Shown here one piece after another: positions 32,812 through 41,827 of a stretch of DNA of 64,000 bases. The translations under genes and the position numbers were made by a program. Under the pieces are notes generated by a model. The model saw only the letters and a list, made by a program, of their open reading frames with translations. It was not told the origin of the DNA and did not search any database. Source of the stretch: Sphingobacteriales bacterium (GTDB lineage: Bacteria; Bacteroidota; Bacteroidia; Chitinophagales; Chitinophagaceae); contig JAAXIF010000023.1 in the NCBI GenBank assembly GCA_012270485.1, positions 118,848 to 182,847 of the forward strand. The letters run 5' to 3'. How positions within the stretch are numbered: the first letter of the stretch is position 1; each line of letters opens with the position of its first letter.

Positions 32812-33180
32812 ATGAAACAATACATCATCAAACAATACTACGGCGATTACGGTGAAGGGAAGAACGGTGCTGCCGATATTTCTACTTCCGGCTCTTCTAA
32901 ACAGGAATGGCCTTTATGGGAAGTATTCATCAGAAGTAAGCAAGGATTGGATCATAAACATGTAGGTAGTCTGCATGCTGCTGATGCGCAAATGGCCATC
33001 GAAAATGCGCGAGATGTGTATACCAGAAGAAATGAAGGCATCAGCATTTGGGTAGTAGAAAGCAAACACATCCATGCCAGCAATCCCGATGAAGCAGATG
33101 CTTTATACGATCCTGCTAATGACAAAGCCTATCGTCATCCTACTTTTTATGATCTACCGGATGAATTGACCCATATCTAA
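32812..33180 (+). CDS. paaB: Phenylacetyl-CoA epoxidase subunit PaaB
   Basis: 122 residues. The core EWPLWEVFIRSKQGLDHKHVGSLHAADAQMAIENARDVYTRRNEGISIWVV-type sequence is diagnostic for PaaB, the structural bridging subunit. There is a longer than usual N-terminus (about 30 residues before the core). It starts 98 bp after paaA because of intervening repeats. Confidence 0.96.
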   Translation: MKQYIIKQYYGDYGEGKNGAADISTSGSSKQEWPLWEVFIRSKQGLDHKHVGSLHAADAQMAIENARDVYTRRNEGISIWVVESKHIHASNPDEADALYDPANDKAYRHPTFYDLPDELTHI

Positions 33181-33199
33181 TCAAAGCCTTTTACCACTG

Positions 33200-33952
33200 A
33201 TGAATCAATCACTGATCGATTATACATTACAGCTTGCTGACAATGCCTTGATCATAGGACATCGCAACAGCGAATGGTGCGGACACGGACCTGTACTAGA
33301 GCAGGATATTGCAATTTCAAATATTGCGCTCGATTTTATCGGACAAGCAAGAAACTTTTATCAATATGCTGCTGAACTTTTGGGTAATGGAGCAACGGAA
33401 GATTCACTTGCATTTCTGCGGGATGTTCCTGAGTTTAAAAATGTATTGATCACAGAATTACCCAATGGTGATTGGGCACAAACCACTTTACGTCAGTTTC
33501 TGTTCAGTACCTATCAATATTATTTCTATCAACAGTTACAAAATTCAACCGATACAAGACTTGCAGCTATTGCAGCTAAATCGTTGAAGGAAGTCACATA
33601 CCACTTACGTTGGAGCAGTGAATGGGTGATTCGTTTAGGTGATGGTACGGAAGAGAGTAAACATCGATTACTGACAGCGTTAGATGAGCTATGGAATTTC
33701 ACGGGTGAAATGTTTTTACCTGCTGCTTACGAGACTGCATTACTGCAAGAAAATATGGGTGTTGACCTATCCATTATCCACCAACATTGGAATCAAAAAG
33801 TGCAAGAGGTATTTGCAGAAGCCAGCATTCAGATTCCTAAAAAAAGCTGGGCTCAACAAGGTGGTAAAACCGGTATTCATACAGAACATTTAGGATACAT
33901 ACTCGCAGAAATGCAATTCTTACAAAGAGCTTATCCCGGAGCCGAGTGGTAA
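33200..33952 (+). CDS. paaC: Phenylacetyl-CoA epoxidase structural subunit PaaC
   Basis: 250 residues. Ferritin-like partner of PaaA without full di-iron ligation. Conserved blocks: NALIIGHRNSEWCGHGPVLEQDIAISNIALD, IGQARNFYQYAAEL, SLKEVTYHLRWSSEWVIRLGDGT and GKTGIHTEHLGYILAEMQFLQRAYPGAEW at the C-terminus. It begins 19 bp after paaB. Confidence 0.96.
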   Translation: MNQSLIDYTLQLADNALIIGHRNSEWCGHGPVLEQDIAISNIALDFIGQARNFYQYAAELLGNGATEDSLAFLRDVPEFKNVLITELPNGDWAQTTLRQFLFSTYQYYFYQQLQNSTDTRLAAIAAKSLKEVTYHLRWSSEWVIRLGDGTEESKHRLLTALDELWNFTGEMFLPAAYETALLQENMGVDLSIIHQHWNQKVQEVFAEASIQIPKKSWAQQGGKTGIHTEHLGYILAEMQFLQRAYPGAEW

Positions 33953-33959
33953 AATAATT

Positions 33960-34487
33960 ATGACGATCGCTATTCAACATACAAGTCCCGAGGAAAAAAA
34001 GATCTGGAATTTACTGGAAACAGTAACAGATCCTGAAGTACCCGTTTTAACCATTCTTGATCTTGGAATTGTTCGATCAGTTGAACTAGCTCAACTCGAT
34101 AATCATCAGTTGAAACCGATCATAACTATTACTCCTACCTATAGCGGTTGTCCGGCCATGGATGTCATCAGCATGAATATCAGAATGGCACTATTGCAAG
34201 CAGGTTATCAACAAATGGAAATCAAACAAGCATTGTCCCCTGCCTGGACAACTGATTGGATGAGTGAGGAAGCTAAAAATAAACTGAAAGCTTACGGTAT
34301 AGCACCTCCTCAATACAAACAAGCGGTATGTACGCCGGAGGCATTTCAGGATGAAGAAGCGATCCAATGTCCGCAGTGTAATTCATGGAACACAGCATTG
34401 GTATCACAGTTTGGCAGTACAGCTTGTAAAGCTTTGTACAAATGCAATGATTGTAAAGAGCCTTTTGATTATTTCAAATGTCACTGA
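33960..34487 (+). CDS. paaD: Phenylacetyl-CoA epoxidase maturation protein PaaD
   Basis: 175 residues. The N-terminal MIP18/DUF59 domain has TVTDPEVPVLTILDLGIVR and TPTYSGCPAMDVI, and the C-terminal zinc-ribbon-like tail has C137, C140, C156, C162, C165 and C174. PaaD helps assemble or insert metal in the epoxidase. It starts 7 bp after paaC. Confidence 0.95.
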   Translation: MTIAIQHTSPEEKKIWNLLETVTDPEVPVLTILDLGIVRSVELAQLDNHQLKPIITITPTYSGCPAMDVISMNIRMALLQAGYQQMEIKQALSPAWTTDWMSEEAKNKLKAYGIAPPQYKQAVCTPEAFQDEEAIQCPQCNSWNTALVSQFGSTACKALYKCNDCKEPFDYFKCH

Positions 34488-34503
34488 CATCTTGATATTT
34501 TCA

Positions 34504-34534
34504 TTGCCCCTGCGAAGAGAAGACCTTATTTTTG
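34504..34534 (+). promoter_or_regulatory. Internal promoter upstream of paaG
   Basis: TTG (34504-34506), 20-bp spacer, TATTTTTG (34527-34534), an exact TAnnTTTG. The ATG at 34550 follows 15 bp later. It would allow paaG-paaI-paaY expression independent of paaA. Confidence 0.55.
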
Positions 34535-34549
34535 AATAAATCATCTTAC

Positions 34550-35326
34550 ATGTCTAGTATTCTTTTTCATATTGAAAATGGTATTGCTTTTATTACACTC
34601 AATCGTCCCGATAAGCTGAATTCTTTTAATCGTGAAATGGCGCTTTTACTACAGTCCAAATTAGATGAATGTGCATCCTTGCACGAGGTAAGAGCCGTTT
34701 ATTTAACAGGTGCAGGAAAAGGATTTTGTGCCGGACAAGATCTTGCAGAAGTAGTAGATCCGAATGGACCGGGTATGCAAAGAATTTTGAGTGAACATTA
34801 TAATCCAATCATTACTCGGTTAAGACATATGCCGAAACCGGTAGTAGCCGCTGTGAATGGCGTTGCTGCCGGCGCGGGTGCTAATATTGCTTTGGCTTGT
34901 GATATTGTAGTGGCTACTCAATCAGCCTCTTTTATTCAAGCGTTCTCTAAGATTGGCTTAATTCCGGATAGCGGAGGTACTTATACATTACCGCGTTTGA
35001 TCGGCTGGCAAAAAGCCAGTGCCTTGATGATGTTGGGAGATAAAGTAACTGCAGCAGAAGCTGAAAGATTAGGTATGCTGTATAAAGTATTTGCCGACGA
35101 AGAATTTACAGACTCCTCTAAAAACATAGCAGCTACTTTAGCCCAAATGCCTACCAAAGCATTGGCATACATAAAACATGCTTTGAATCAATCAGCTTCC
35201 AATGATTTGGAAGCGCAGTTACAATTGGAAGATGTGTATCAACAGAAAGCTGCCGATACTGATGATTTTAAAGAAGGCGTACAAGCATTTTTAGAAAAGC
35301 GTGCTCCTCAATTCAAAGGATCTTAA
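34550..35326 (+). CDS. paaG: Enoyl-CoA hydratase/isomerase family, PaaG-like (ring-epoxide to oxepin isomerase)
   Basis: 258 residues from the ATG at 34550 (MSSILFHIENGIAF); an upstream TTG at 34532 is part of the promoter. Crotonase motifs: NRPDKLNSFN, GAGKGFCAGQDLAEV, GVAAGAGANIALACDIV (oxyanion hole) and FSKIGLIPDSGGTYTLPR with catalytic Asp. Within a paa cluster this is most likely PaaG, converting the 1,2-epoxide to oxepin-CoA, though a hydratase (PaaF) cannot be excluded from sequence alone. Confidence 0.88.
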   Translation: MSSILFHIENGIAFITLNRPDKLNSFNREMALLLQSKLDECASLHEVRAVYLTGAGKGFCAGQDLAEVVDPNGPGMQRILSEHYNPIITRLRHMPKPVVAAVNGVAAGAGANIALACDIVVATQSASFIQAFSKIGLIPDSGGTYTLPRLIGWQKASALMMLGDKVTAAEAERLGMLYKVFADEEFTDSSKNIAATLAQMPTKALAYIKHALNQSASNDLEAQLQLEDVYQQKAADTDDFKEGVQAFLEKRAPQFKGS

Positions 35327-35335
35327 AATTATTTT

Positions 35336-35749
35336 ATGAGCAATCCATACAGACAAGTTGTTGATCACATGATGATTCATGATAAATTTTCCCAATGGTT
35401 GGGTATTGAGGTATTGGATATACAAGAAGGCTACAGTAAAATAAAAATGACTGTTCGAGAAGAAATGATCAATGGATTTGGTATTGTACATGGTGGAATT
35501 GCTTTTTCATTAGCAGACAGTGCTTTTGCATTTGCTTGTAACAATCGAAATAATTTGTCGGTTGCCTTAGATACTTCTATCAACTTTACAAAAGCCATTC
35601 AGGTAGGTGACGAACTCACAGCAGAAGCCAAAGAAACACACAATGGCAGAAGTACAGGTTTATATTTTATAACCATCACCAATCAAAAAAATGAGCAAGT
35701 AGCTATTTTTAAAGGCACTTGTTTCAGAACCGGCAAAACTTTAGTATGA
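35336..35749 (+). CDS. paaI: Hydroxyphenylacetyl-CoA thioesterase PaaI
   Basis: 137 residues. Hotdog fold with the helix motif GFGIVHGGIAFSLADSAFAFACN and SVALDTSINFTKAI. It hydrolyses dead-end aryl-CoA esters, freeing CoA when the epoxidase product cannot be processed. It starts 10 bp after paaG and overlaps the next gene by 4 bp (ATGA). Confidence 0.92.
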   Translation: MSNPYRQVVDHMMIHDKFSQWLGIEVLDIQEGYSKIKMTVREEMINGFGIVHGGIAFSLADSAFAFACNNRNNLSVALDTSINFTKAIQVGDELTAEAKETHNGRSTGLYFITITNQKNEQVAIFKGTCFRTGKTLV

Positions 35750-36366
35750 TCTATCAATTCAAAGAACATATTCCTGTGGTTCATGAAACAGCTTTTGTTC
35801 ATCCACAAGCTGTTGTTACCGGTAATGTGATCATTGGTAAGCATGTATATGTTGGTCCGGGTGCAGCTATACGTGGTGATTGGGGAAAAATCATCATTGA
35901 AGATGGTTGTAATGTTCAAGAGAACTGCACCATTCATATGTTTCCCGGCGTTACGGTTCATTTGAAAGAAAGTGCACATATTGGTCATGGAGCCATTATC
36001 CATGGAGCAACGATTGGAAGAAACTGTTTGATTGGTATGAACAGTGTGATCATGGATAACGTAGAACTTGGAGATGAATGTATTGTAGGCGCTTTGAGTT
36101 TTATCAAGGCAGATGAAATATTTGATGCAAGAAGTTTAATTGTGGGGAATCCGGCAAAAAAGATCAAAGAGGTAAGTGATGAAATGATCAGCTGGAAAAC
36201 CCAGGGAACAGAACTCTATCAGCAATTACCGGATGATATGCGTCAATATTGGAAAGCTTGTGACCCCTTAAGAGAAATACCTGCTTCTTCCATTAGTGAT
36301 ACTGAGCTACAAACGAATAAATTCTACCAAACCTGGAATCAACAAAGGAAAAACCAAGACGGCTGA
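35746..36366 (+). CDS. paaY: PaaY-like gamma-carbonic-anhydrase-fold thioesterase
   Basis: 206 residues from the ATG at 35746, which overlaps the paaI stop; an in-frame upstream start at 35719 would lie inside paaI. Left-handed beta-helix hexapeptide repeats: VVTGNVIIGKHVYVGPGAAIRGDWG, CTIHMFPGV, AHIGHGAIIHGATIGRNCLIGMNSVIMDN. The three zinc-ligand histidines are in the expected context (IHMFPG, GHGAIIHG). PaaY acts as thioesterase in phenylacetate catabolism; related CaiE/carbonic anhydrases share the fold. Confidence 0.88.
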   Translation: MIYQFKEHIPVVHETAFVHPQAVVTGNVIIGKHVYVGPGAAIRGDWGKIIIEDGCNVQENCTIHMFPGVTVHLKESAHIGHGAIIHGATIGRNCLIGMNSVIMDNVELGDECIVGALSFIKADEIFDARSLIVGNPAKKIKEVSDEMISWKTQGTELYQQLPDDMRQYWKACDPLREIPASSISDTELQTNKFYQTWNQQRKNQDG

Positions 36367-36374
36367 CATTTTTG

Positions 36375-36382
36375 TACCTTTG
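36375..36382 (+). promoter_or_regulatory. Probable -7 element upstream of obg
   Basis: TACCTTTG fits TAnnTTTG exactly, 29 bp before the GTG at 36411. No TTG occurs at the expected upstream distance, so this is a partial promoter match. Confidence 0.45.
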
Positions 36383-36410
36383 CGTTCATTAAACGAGGTA
36401 ATCTTCAATA

Positions 36411-37421
36411 GTGTCAGAGAAAACAAACTTCATCGATTATATCCGCATCTTTTGTCGCAGTGGTCACGGTGGCGCCGGTGCCAAGCATTTCATGCGTAAT
36501 AAACTCACTGCCAAGGGTGGTCCTGATGGTGGTGATGGCGGTCGCGGTGGTCATATCATCTTAAAGGGCAATGCTCAGATGTGGACATTACTGCATTTAC
36601 GTTATTTCAAAAATGTATTGGCTGAGAACGGAGAACCCGGAAGTAAAAACAATTGTACCGGACATGATGGAAAAGATATCATCATTGAAGTGCCACTCGG
36701 AACTGTTGCCAGAGATGAAGAAACTGGTAAAATAGAAGCAGAAATACTTGAAGATGGACAACAGATTGTTTGGATGAAAGGTGGACGTGGTGGATTAGGT
36801 AACAGCAATTTTGCAACACCTACCAATCAAGTACCCGAACATGCTCAACCCGGAGAACCGGGTGTTGAAGGCTGGAAGAATCTGGAATTAAAAGTATTGG
36901 CAGATGTTGGATTGGTAGGTTTCCCCAATGCAGGAAAATCTACTTTATTGTCTGTCATCACAGCCGCTAAACCCAAAATTGCGAATTACGCCTTTACAAC
37001 ATTAACGCCTCAATTGGGCATGGTTGAATACCGTGATTCCAAATCATTCTGTATTGCAGATCTTCCGGGAATTATTGAAGGCGCTGCAGAAGGCAAAGGA
37101 TTGGGACATCGTTTCCTAAGACATATTGAACGAAATGCAGTTTTACTTTTCTTAATTCCTGCAGATAGTGCTGATCATAAAAAAGAATTTGAGATACTCA
37201 GAAATGAATTAGAGCAATACAATCCTGAAATGCTTCAAAAAGATTTTATCATTGCCATCAGTAAAAGTGATATGCTGGATGATGAACTCAAAGAAGCCAT
37301 CAGCAAAGAGCTTCCAAAAAATATTCCTCATTTATTCATCTCATCAGTAACACAAACCGGATTAACGGCATTGAAAGATGTGTTGTGGGATACTTTGAAC
37401 AAACCCATTCCATCAAACTAA
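36411..37421 (+). CDS. obgE: GTPase Obg (CgtA)
   Basis: 336 residues, GTG start ([18 protein letters not shown]). The N-terminal Obg fold is Gly-rich ([14 protein letters not shown]). The G domain has G1 [10 protein letters not shown]2/switch [12 protein letters not shown]3 [25 protein letters not shown], and SKSDML in the G4 position (NKxD altered to SKSD, as in several Obg proteins). Essential ribosome-associated GTPase. No C-terminal OCT domain. Confidence 0.95.
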   Translation: MSEKTNFIDYIRIFCRSGHGGAGAKHFMRNKLTAKGGPDGGDGGRGGHIILKGNAQMWTLLHLRYFKNVLAENGEPGSKNNCTGHDGKDIIIEVPLGTVARDEETGKIEAEILEDGQQIVWMKGGRGGLGNSNFATPTNQVPEHAQPGEPGVEGWKNLELKVLADVGLVGFPNAGKSTLLSVITAAKPKIANYAFTTLTPQLGMVEYRDSKSFCIADLPGIIEGAAEGKGLGHRFLRHIERNAVLLFLIPADSADHKKEFEILRNELEQYNPEMLQKDFIIAISKSDMLDDELKEAISKELPKNIPHLFISSVTQTGLTALKDVLWDTLNKPIPSN

Positions 37422-37537
37422 CGATTGTTAATATATTGCATTTATAGATATCTTAACACCGCTTACCACAAATCATTTTTTAACAGGGGTTACCTTTTCT
37501 ACCTTGCAGGTATTAAGGATATACGACAGGCAATCTG

Positions 37538-37565
37538 ATGTACATCCTTGGACATAAAAGTCCAA
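37538..37565. repeat. Two adjacent small palindromes in the obg-secreted protein gap
   Basis: A perfect palindrome GATGTACATC is followed closely by the hairpin TTGGAC-ATAAAA-GTCCAA (37548-37565). They lie within a 256-bp gap and may terminate obg or regulate the secreted protein gene. Nothing else is recognised in the gap. Confidence 0.4.
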
Positions 37566-37677
37566 CCTGCTTCGCTTCTACGTTTTTGCTTTTACGAAAT
37601 TTTTACTTGCACTACGAAGGTCTTTGATACCATTCAGAGACAGGTCATCTATTATTCAAAGTAAAAAAAACAACATC

Positions 37678-38082
37678 ATGGAAAAGCAAACTATTCAATC
37701 TATTGTAAAAGGATTAGCACTGAGCACTGTCTTTGCAGTAGGAACATTATTCAACGCCACTGCAAACAATGCAGTGAATGGATCTGATGCAGCAGCAAAA
37801 GCTGAGATCAAGTATGCGGGTTCTTCAAAAGAGCAAGTATCATTCAACATCAAATTCAATAACCCTAGCGGTAAGAAATTTACGCTGTTGGTATTGGATG
37901 CAAAGGGTGATTTGTTCTTCAAAGAACATTACAATGCAAAGAATTTTGATAAGAGATTGGTATTGTCACAAGACGATGCAGATAAACTTACTTTCAGAAT
38001 TCAGCAAGGAGAAGAAACTTTTAGTGAAAAGATCAATGTTTTCCTGAGTGAAACTGAATCAAGAAAAAATTCTGGTAAGTAA
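37678..38082 (+). CDS. Small secreted/periplasmic protein of unknown function
   Basis: 134 residues from the ATG at 37678 (MEKQTIQSIVKGLALSTVF). The frame extends further upstream, but the signal peptide begins at this Met. The signal segment runs to about residue 30 (VGTLFNATANNA). The mature part is beta-rich (EQVSFNIKFNNPSGKKFTLLVLDAKGDLFFKEHY, NVFLSE) and resembles a small Ig-like or C-terminal sorting-like beta sandwich, as seen in many Chitinophagaceae secreted proteins. It has its own strong terminator. Confidence 0.8.
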   Translation: MEKQTIQSIVKGLALSTVFAVGTLFNATANNAVNGSDAAAKAEIKYAGSSKEQVSFNIKFNNPSGKKFTLLVLDAKGDLFFKEHYNAKNFDKRLVLSQDDADKLTFRIQQGEETFSEKINVFLSETESRKNSGK

Positions 38083-38102
38083 TTCAGGTTATTAAGCAAG
38101 CG

Positions 38103-38127
38103 AGCCGCCTTTTTAGGCGGCTTTTTT
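38103..38127 (+). terminator. Intrinsic terminator after the secreted protein gene
   Basis: Stem agccgcc (38103-38109) / ggcggct (38116-38122), 6-nt loop, then six T. Classical rho-independent form. Confidence 0.9.
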
Positions 38128-38188
38128 GTGCACAGTATTGTTGAAAAAACAACTGTCGACTATACACCAAGGTCACTAACTTCACTGT

Positions 38189-38386
38189 ATGCAGATGCAA
38201 TGTTTGTTTTGTGGTCATTTGGTACAGATGGTGCATGTACACGGACATTACCAATGTCCGGTTTGTAATACCAATGCATTACCCTGTTGTGATGGGGACA
38301 ACTGTAATACGAATCATTTACTCGCAGATACTACTACCATCCATCCAATTCTTAGCGAAACAAATACTGATAGAGACACACAATAA
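38189..38386 (+). CDS. Small cysteine/histidine-rich CxxC protein
   Basis: 65 residues. C5-x2-C8 (CLFC), a His-rich HVHGHYQ stretch, C23-x2-C26 (CPVC), then CCDGDNC; the layout suits a treble-clef or rubredoxin-like zinc ribbon of two CxxC pairs. The C-terminal 25 residues look disordered. Coding potential seems real because the motif runs through the whole first half, but its function is unknown. It ends against a hairpin belonging to typA. Confidence 0.65.
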   Translation: MQMQCLFCGHLVQMVHVHGHYQCPVCNTNALPCCDGDNCNTNHLLADTTTIHPILSETNTDRDTQ

Positions 38387-38390
38387 AAAA

Positions 38391-38415
38391 AGCCATCCAC
38401 TTAGTGCGGATGGCT
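38391..38415 (-). terminator. Intrinsic terminator of typA
   Basis: Stem agccatcc (38391-38398) / ggatggct (38408-38415), followed on the minus strand by a T7 run. It also overlaps the end of the CxxC gene region, so may serve both directions. Confidence 0.75.
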
Positions 38416-38436
38416 TATCAATATCATTCAGTGAAG

Positions 38437-40251
38437 TTACCCAGCCGCTTCCGACTGCATCATCTTACTTACTTTCTTACGCTCTTCTTCATTCAATACA
38501 GTCTTACGCATACGAATGCTTTTCGGAGTTACTTCAATACACTCATCTTGTTGAATATATTCCATACACTCTTCCAATGTAAACTGCAACTTCGGAGTAA
38601 TACGAACACTGTCATCGCTACCGCTTGCACGGTGGTTGGTCAATTTCTTCGCTTCTACCGCATTTACATTCAGATCTCCCGGCTTAATATGTTCCGCAAT
38701 GATCTGTCCAACATATACTTCTTCTCCTGGATCAATAAAGAAGCTACCACGATCCTGTAACTTATCGATAGAATAAGCAGTCGTTACACCCTGAAACTTA
38801 GCGATCAATACACCATTGTTTCTTCCGGGGATTGGTCCCTTCCAAGGTTTGTATTCTAAGAAGCGGTGTGCCATTACAGCTTCACCTGCAGTATTGGTTA
38901 ACATTTGAGAACGAAGACCAATCAATCCTCTGGAAGGAATTTCAAATTCAAGATGTTGCATCTCTCCCTTGCTTTCCATCACCAACATTTCACCCTTACG
39001 TTGAGTAACCAAATCAATCACTTTACCACTGTATTCACTTGGAACATCTACCACTAACACTTCATAAGGCTCACATTTCTTACCGTCAATATGTTTCACC
39101 AATACTTGTGGATTACCCACTGTTAATTCATATCCTTCACGACGCATGGTTTCTACCAATACACCCAAATGCAGGATACCACGACCATATACCAAGAAGC
39201 TATCTGCACTATCTGTATCTTCTACTCTCAATGCTAAGTTCTTCTCTGTTTCTTTCATCAAACGATCACGCAGGTGACGAGAGGTAACAAATTTACCTTC
39301 GCGACCAAAGAATGGTGAGTTATTGATGCTGAAAGTCATACTCATCGTTGGCTCATCCACACTAATGATTGGTAAAGCTTCCGGATTTTCTGCATCAGCA
39401 ATGGTATCGCCGATATTGAAATCTTCTAAACCTACCACTGCGCAAAGGTCGCCAGACAGTACTTCTGTTACTTTACGCTTACCCATACCTTCAAATACAT
39501 ACAATTCTTTCACACGGCTCTTCTTGATAGAACCATCTGCTTGTACCAATGCAATCGGCTGGTTTTCTTTGATAGAACCACGGGTTACTTTTCCGATCGC
39601 AATACGACCAAGGAAAGAAGAGTAATCCAATGAAGTGATCTGTAATTGTAAAGTACCTTCATTTACTTTCGGTGCCGGTACATATTTAATAATACCATCC
39701 ATCAATGGAAGGATATCTTCTGTTGGTGTTAAGCTATCATTGAACCAACCATTTTTACCACTACCATAGAAAGTAGGGAAATTCAGTTGTTCTTCTGTTG
39801 CATCCAAATTGAAGAATAATTCAAATACCGCATCATGTACTTCATCCGGACGACAATTTGGCTTGTCTACTTTATTAATCACTACGATTGGATGCAGGTT
39901 CAGTTGTAATGCTTTTTGCAGTACAAAACGAGTTTGGGGCATGGGGCCTTCAAAAGCATCCACCAATAAAATAACCCCATCGGCCATTTTCAAAACACGC
40001 TCCACTTCTCCACCAAAGTCACTGTGACCCGGTGTATCAATCACATTTATTTTAATGCCGTTATAGGTAACAGCAGCATTCTTACTAAAAATGGTGATTC
40101 CTCTTTCGCGTTCCAGATCATTGCTATCCATGATCAGATCGCCGGTTTCTTGATTGTCTCTGAATACCTTGGTAGCATGTAAAATCCTGTCTACCAGTGT
40201 TGTTTTGCCATGGTCAACGTGTGCAATAATGGCAATGTTTCTTATTTCCAT
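38437..40251 (-). CDS. typA: Translational GTPase TypA/BipA
   Basis: 604 residues. The G domain has AHVDHGKTTLVDRIL (G1), DTPGHSDFGGEVERV (G3) and NKVDKPNCRP (G4); switch region RERGITIFSKN. Domains II, III, V and the TypA-specific C-terminal domain follow (GFMVYGRGILHL-type SFLVYGRGILHLGVLVE, FEIPSRGLIGLRSQMLTNTAGEAVM). Ribosome-binding factor needed for stress growth. Its promoter is one of the clearest in the window. Confidence 0.97.
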   Translation of the reverse strand: MEIRNIAIIAHVDHGKTTLVDRILHATKVFRDNQETGDLIMDSNDLERERGITIFSKNAAVTYNGIKINVIDTPGHSDFGGEVERVLKMADGVILLVDAFEGPMPQTRFVLQKALQLNLHPIVVINKVDKPNCRPDEVHDAVFELFFNLDATEEQLNFPTFYGSGKNGWFNDSLTPTEDILPLMDGIIKYVPAPKVNEGTLQLQITSLDYSSFLGRIAIGKVTRGSIKENQPIALVQADGSIKKSRVKELYVFEGMGKRKVTEVLSGDLCAVVGLEDFNIGDTIADAENPEALPIISVDEPTMSMTFSINNSPFFGREGKFVTSRHLRDRLMKETEKNLALRVEDTDSADSFLVYGRGILHLGVLVETMRREGYELTVGNPQVLVKHIDGKKCEPYEVLVVDVPSEYSGKVIDLVTQRKGEMLVMESKGEMQHLEFEIPSRGLIGLRSQMLTNTAGEAVMAHRFLEYKPWKGPIPGRNNGVLIAKFQGVTTAYSIDKLQDRGSFFIDPGEEVYVGQIIAEHIKPGDLNVNAVEAKKLTNHRASGSDDSVRITPKLQFTLEECMEYIQQDECIEVTPKSIRMRKTVLNEEERKKVSKMMQSEAAG

Positions 40252-40268
40252 GTAAAATTTTAAGGCTG

Positions 40269-40299
40269 CAAAGGTACGGCTTTATGACCGGAGGGCAAA
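40269..40299 (-). promoter_or_regulatory. typA promoter, Bacteroidota type
   Basis: On the minus strand, TTTG (40299-40296), 19-bp spacer, TACCTTTG (40276-40269). Exact TTTG-N19-TAnnTTTG, 17 bp upstream of the start codon. Confidence 0.75.
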
Positions 40300-40387
40300 G
40301 GATACATATAAACTTAACAACATATCTTAGCCGAAAGCATGCTAACTCTGTATAATTCAGTTAGAAATAAACAAAATACATTGTCGT

Positions 40388-40768
40388 ATGTCTAGTCATA
40401 GAATGAAAAAAGCTGCTTTCTGGTTATTGGTTGCTTTTTACCTGTTCGCAGGAGCCAATCACTTTATTAACCCCTCATTTTATAGTGGATTGATTCCTCC
40501 TTACTTGCCTTGGCATGATCTTATTAATATAATATCGGGAATTGCAGAGATCATATTGGCTGGTTTATTACTACTACCACGTACAAGGCTGTTTGCTGCA
40601 AAAGGAATCATTGTTTTGTTGATTGCATTTATTCCGGCGCATATTTATTTTATACAGATCAACAGTTGTATTCCTAATGGACTCTGTGTGCCTCAATGGT
40701 TGGGGTGGGTTCGCTTGATCATTGTTCATCCATTATTAATAGCATGGGTATGGTGGTGCAGGAAATAA
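40388..40768 (+). CDS. DoxX-like small membrane protein
   Basis: 126 residues with four predicted membrane helices (about 8-25, 45-65, 70-90 and 104-124). The motif FAGANHFINPSFYSGLIPPYLPW and the segment ISGIAEIILAGLLLLPRTRLFAAKGIIVLL are those of DoxX/DUF4870-like 'FINP' proteins of unknown function. Start ATG at 40388; an internal ATG at 40403 (MKKAAFWLL) is also possible. Confidence 0.85.
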   Translation: MSSHRMKKAAFWLLVAFYLFAGANHFINPSFYSGLIPPYLPWHDLINIISGIAEIILAGLLLLPRTRLFAAKGIIVLLIAFIPAHIYFIQINSCIPNGLCVPQWLGWVRLIIVHPLLIAWVWWCRK

Positions 40769-40810
40769 ATATCAGTCAACTAGCTGTATCTTAACAGAAA
40801 CATTTCACCC

Positions 40811-41827
40811 ATGCGCATTATAAAAAGATTTCTGTTTATCATCGCCATACTTGCTATTGTTTATTTCGTAGGTCCACATCCTGAAAAGCCGGTGTATACC
40901 GCAACACTTCCTTCTATTCCTAATCATGCCGAATCATTGATAGAATATGTTAGCGCTATTGAAAGTAAACATCAAATAAAACCCGACAATGAAGCCAGAA
41001 TTGTATGGAACAATGATTCTTTAAAAAACAAAACAGCATACGCCATTGTATACCTGCATGGATTTAGTGCCAGTCAGGAAGAAGGGAATCCTGTTCATCG
41101 GAATCTGGCGAAACAATTGGGTGCGAATTTATATTTATCCAGATTATCCGGACATGGTATTGATACGAGTGATGCATTGTTACACATGACTGCCACCAGT
41201 TTATGGGAAACAGCAAAAGAAGCATATGCCCTTGGGAAACAATTGGGTGATAAAGTCATACTCATGGGCACTTCAACAGGTGGTACGCTTGCATTACAGT
41301 TAGCAGCTACCTATCCGGAGATCGCAGGTTTGGTTTTATTATCTCCCAATATTGCTATTAATGATCCCAACGCATGGATCACCAATAACCCTTGGGGATT
41401 ACAAATTGCCAGATTGGTAAAGGGCGGAAAGATGAATATTGTTCCGAACAAAACAGAAACCTATAAAAAATATTGGAATGATCAATACAGACTGGAAGCT
41501 GTAACAGAACTCGAAGAATTACTCGAGACCACAATGAACAAAGAAACATTCCAAAAAATAAAACAGCCAATACTTACCCTTTACTATTATAAAAATGAAA
41601 AAGAACAAGATCCTGTTGTAAAAGTGAGTGCCATGAAAAAAATGTTTGAACAAATCAGCACCCCCGCCTCACTCAAAAAAATGGTCCCCATCCCCAATGC
41701 AGGCAACCATGTACTCGGCTCACCTATTCAATCAAAAGATGTGGTGACGGTTGAGCGGGAAGCATTGTTGTTTTTGAAGGAAGTGGTTGGGGGGGGAAGA
41801 TTGATGTCCATAGTCGATGGTCAATAG
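40811..41827 (+). CDS. Alpha/beta hydrolase, membrane-anchored
   Basis: 338 residues. An N-terminal hydrophobic anchor (about 3-20) is followed by an alpha/beta fold: oxyanion YLHGFSAS, nucleophile Ser in GTSTGG (MGTSTGGTLALQLA), acidic residue around EKEQDP and a His in NAGNHVLGS. Probably a carboxylesterase or lysophospholipase. The gene ends in a run of eight G (41789-41796); losing or gaining one G changes the last few residues only (earlier TGA with seven G, a later stop with nine). Confidence 0.85.
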   Translation: MRIIKRFLFIIAILAIVYFVGPHPEKPVYTATLPSIPNHAESLIEYVSAIESKHQIKPDNEARIVWNNDSLKNKTAYAIVYLHGFSASQEEGNPVHRNLAKQLGANLYLSRLSGHGIDTSDALLHMTATSLWETAKEAYALGKQLGDKVILMGTSTGGTLALQLAATYPEIAGLVLLSPNIAINDPNAWITNNPWGLQIARLVKGGKMNIVPNKTETYKKYWNDQYRLEAVTELEELLETTMNKETFQKIKQPILTLYYYKNEKEQDPVVKVSAMKKMFEQISTPASLKKMVPIPNAGNHVLGSPIQSKDVVTVEREALLFLKEVVGGGRLMSIVDGQ

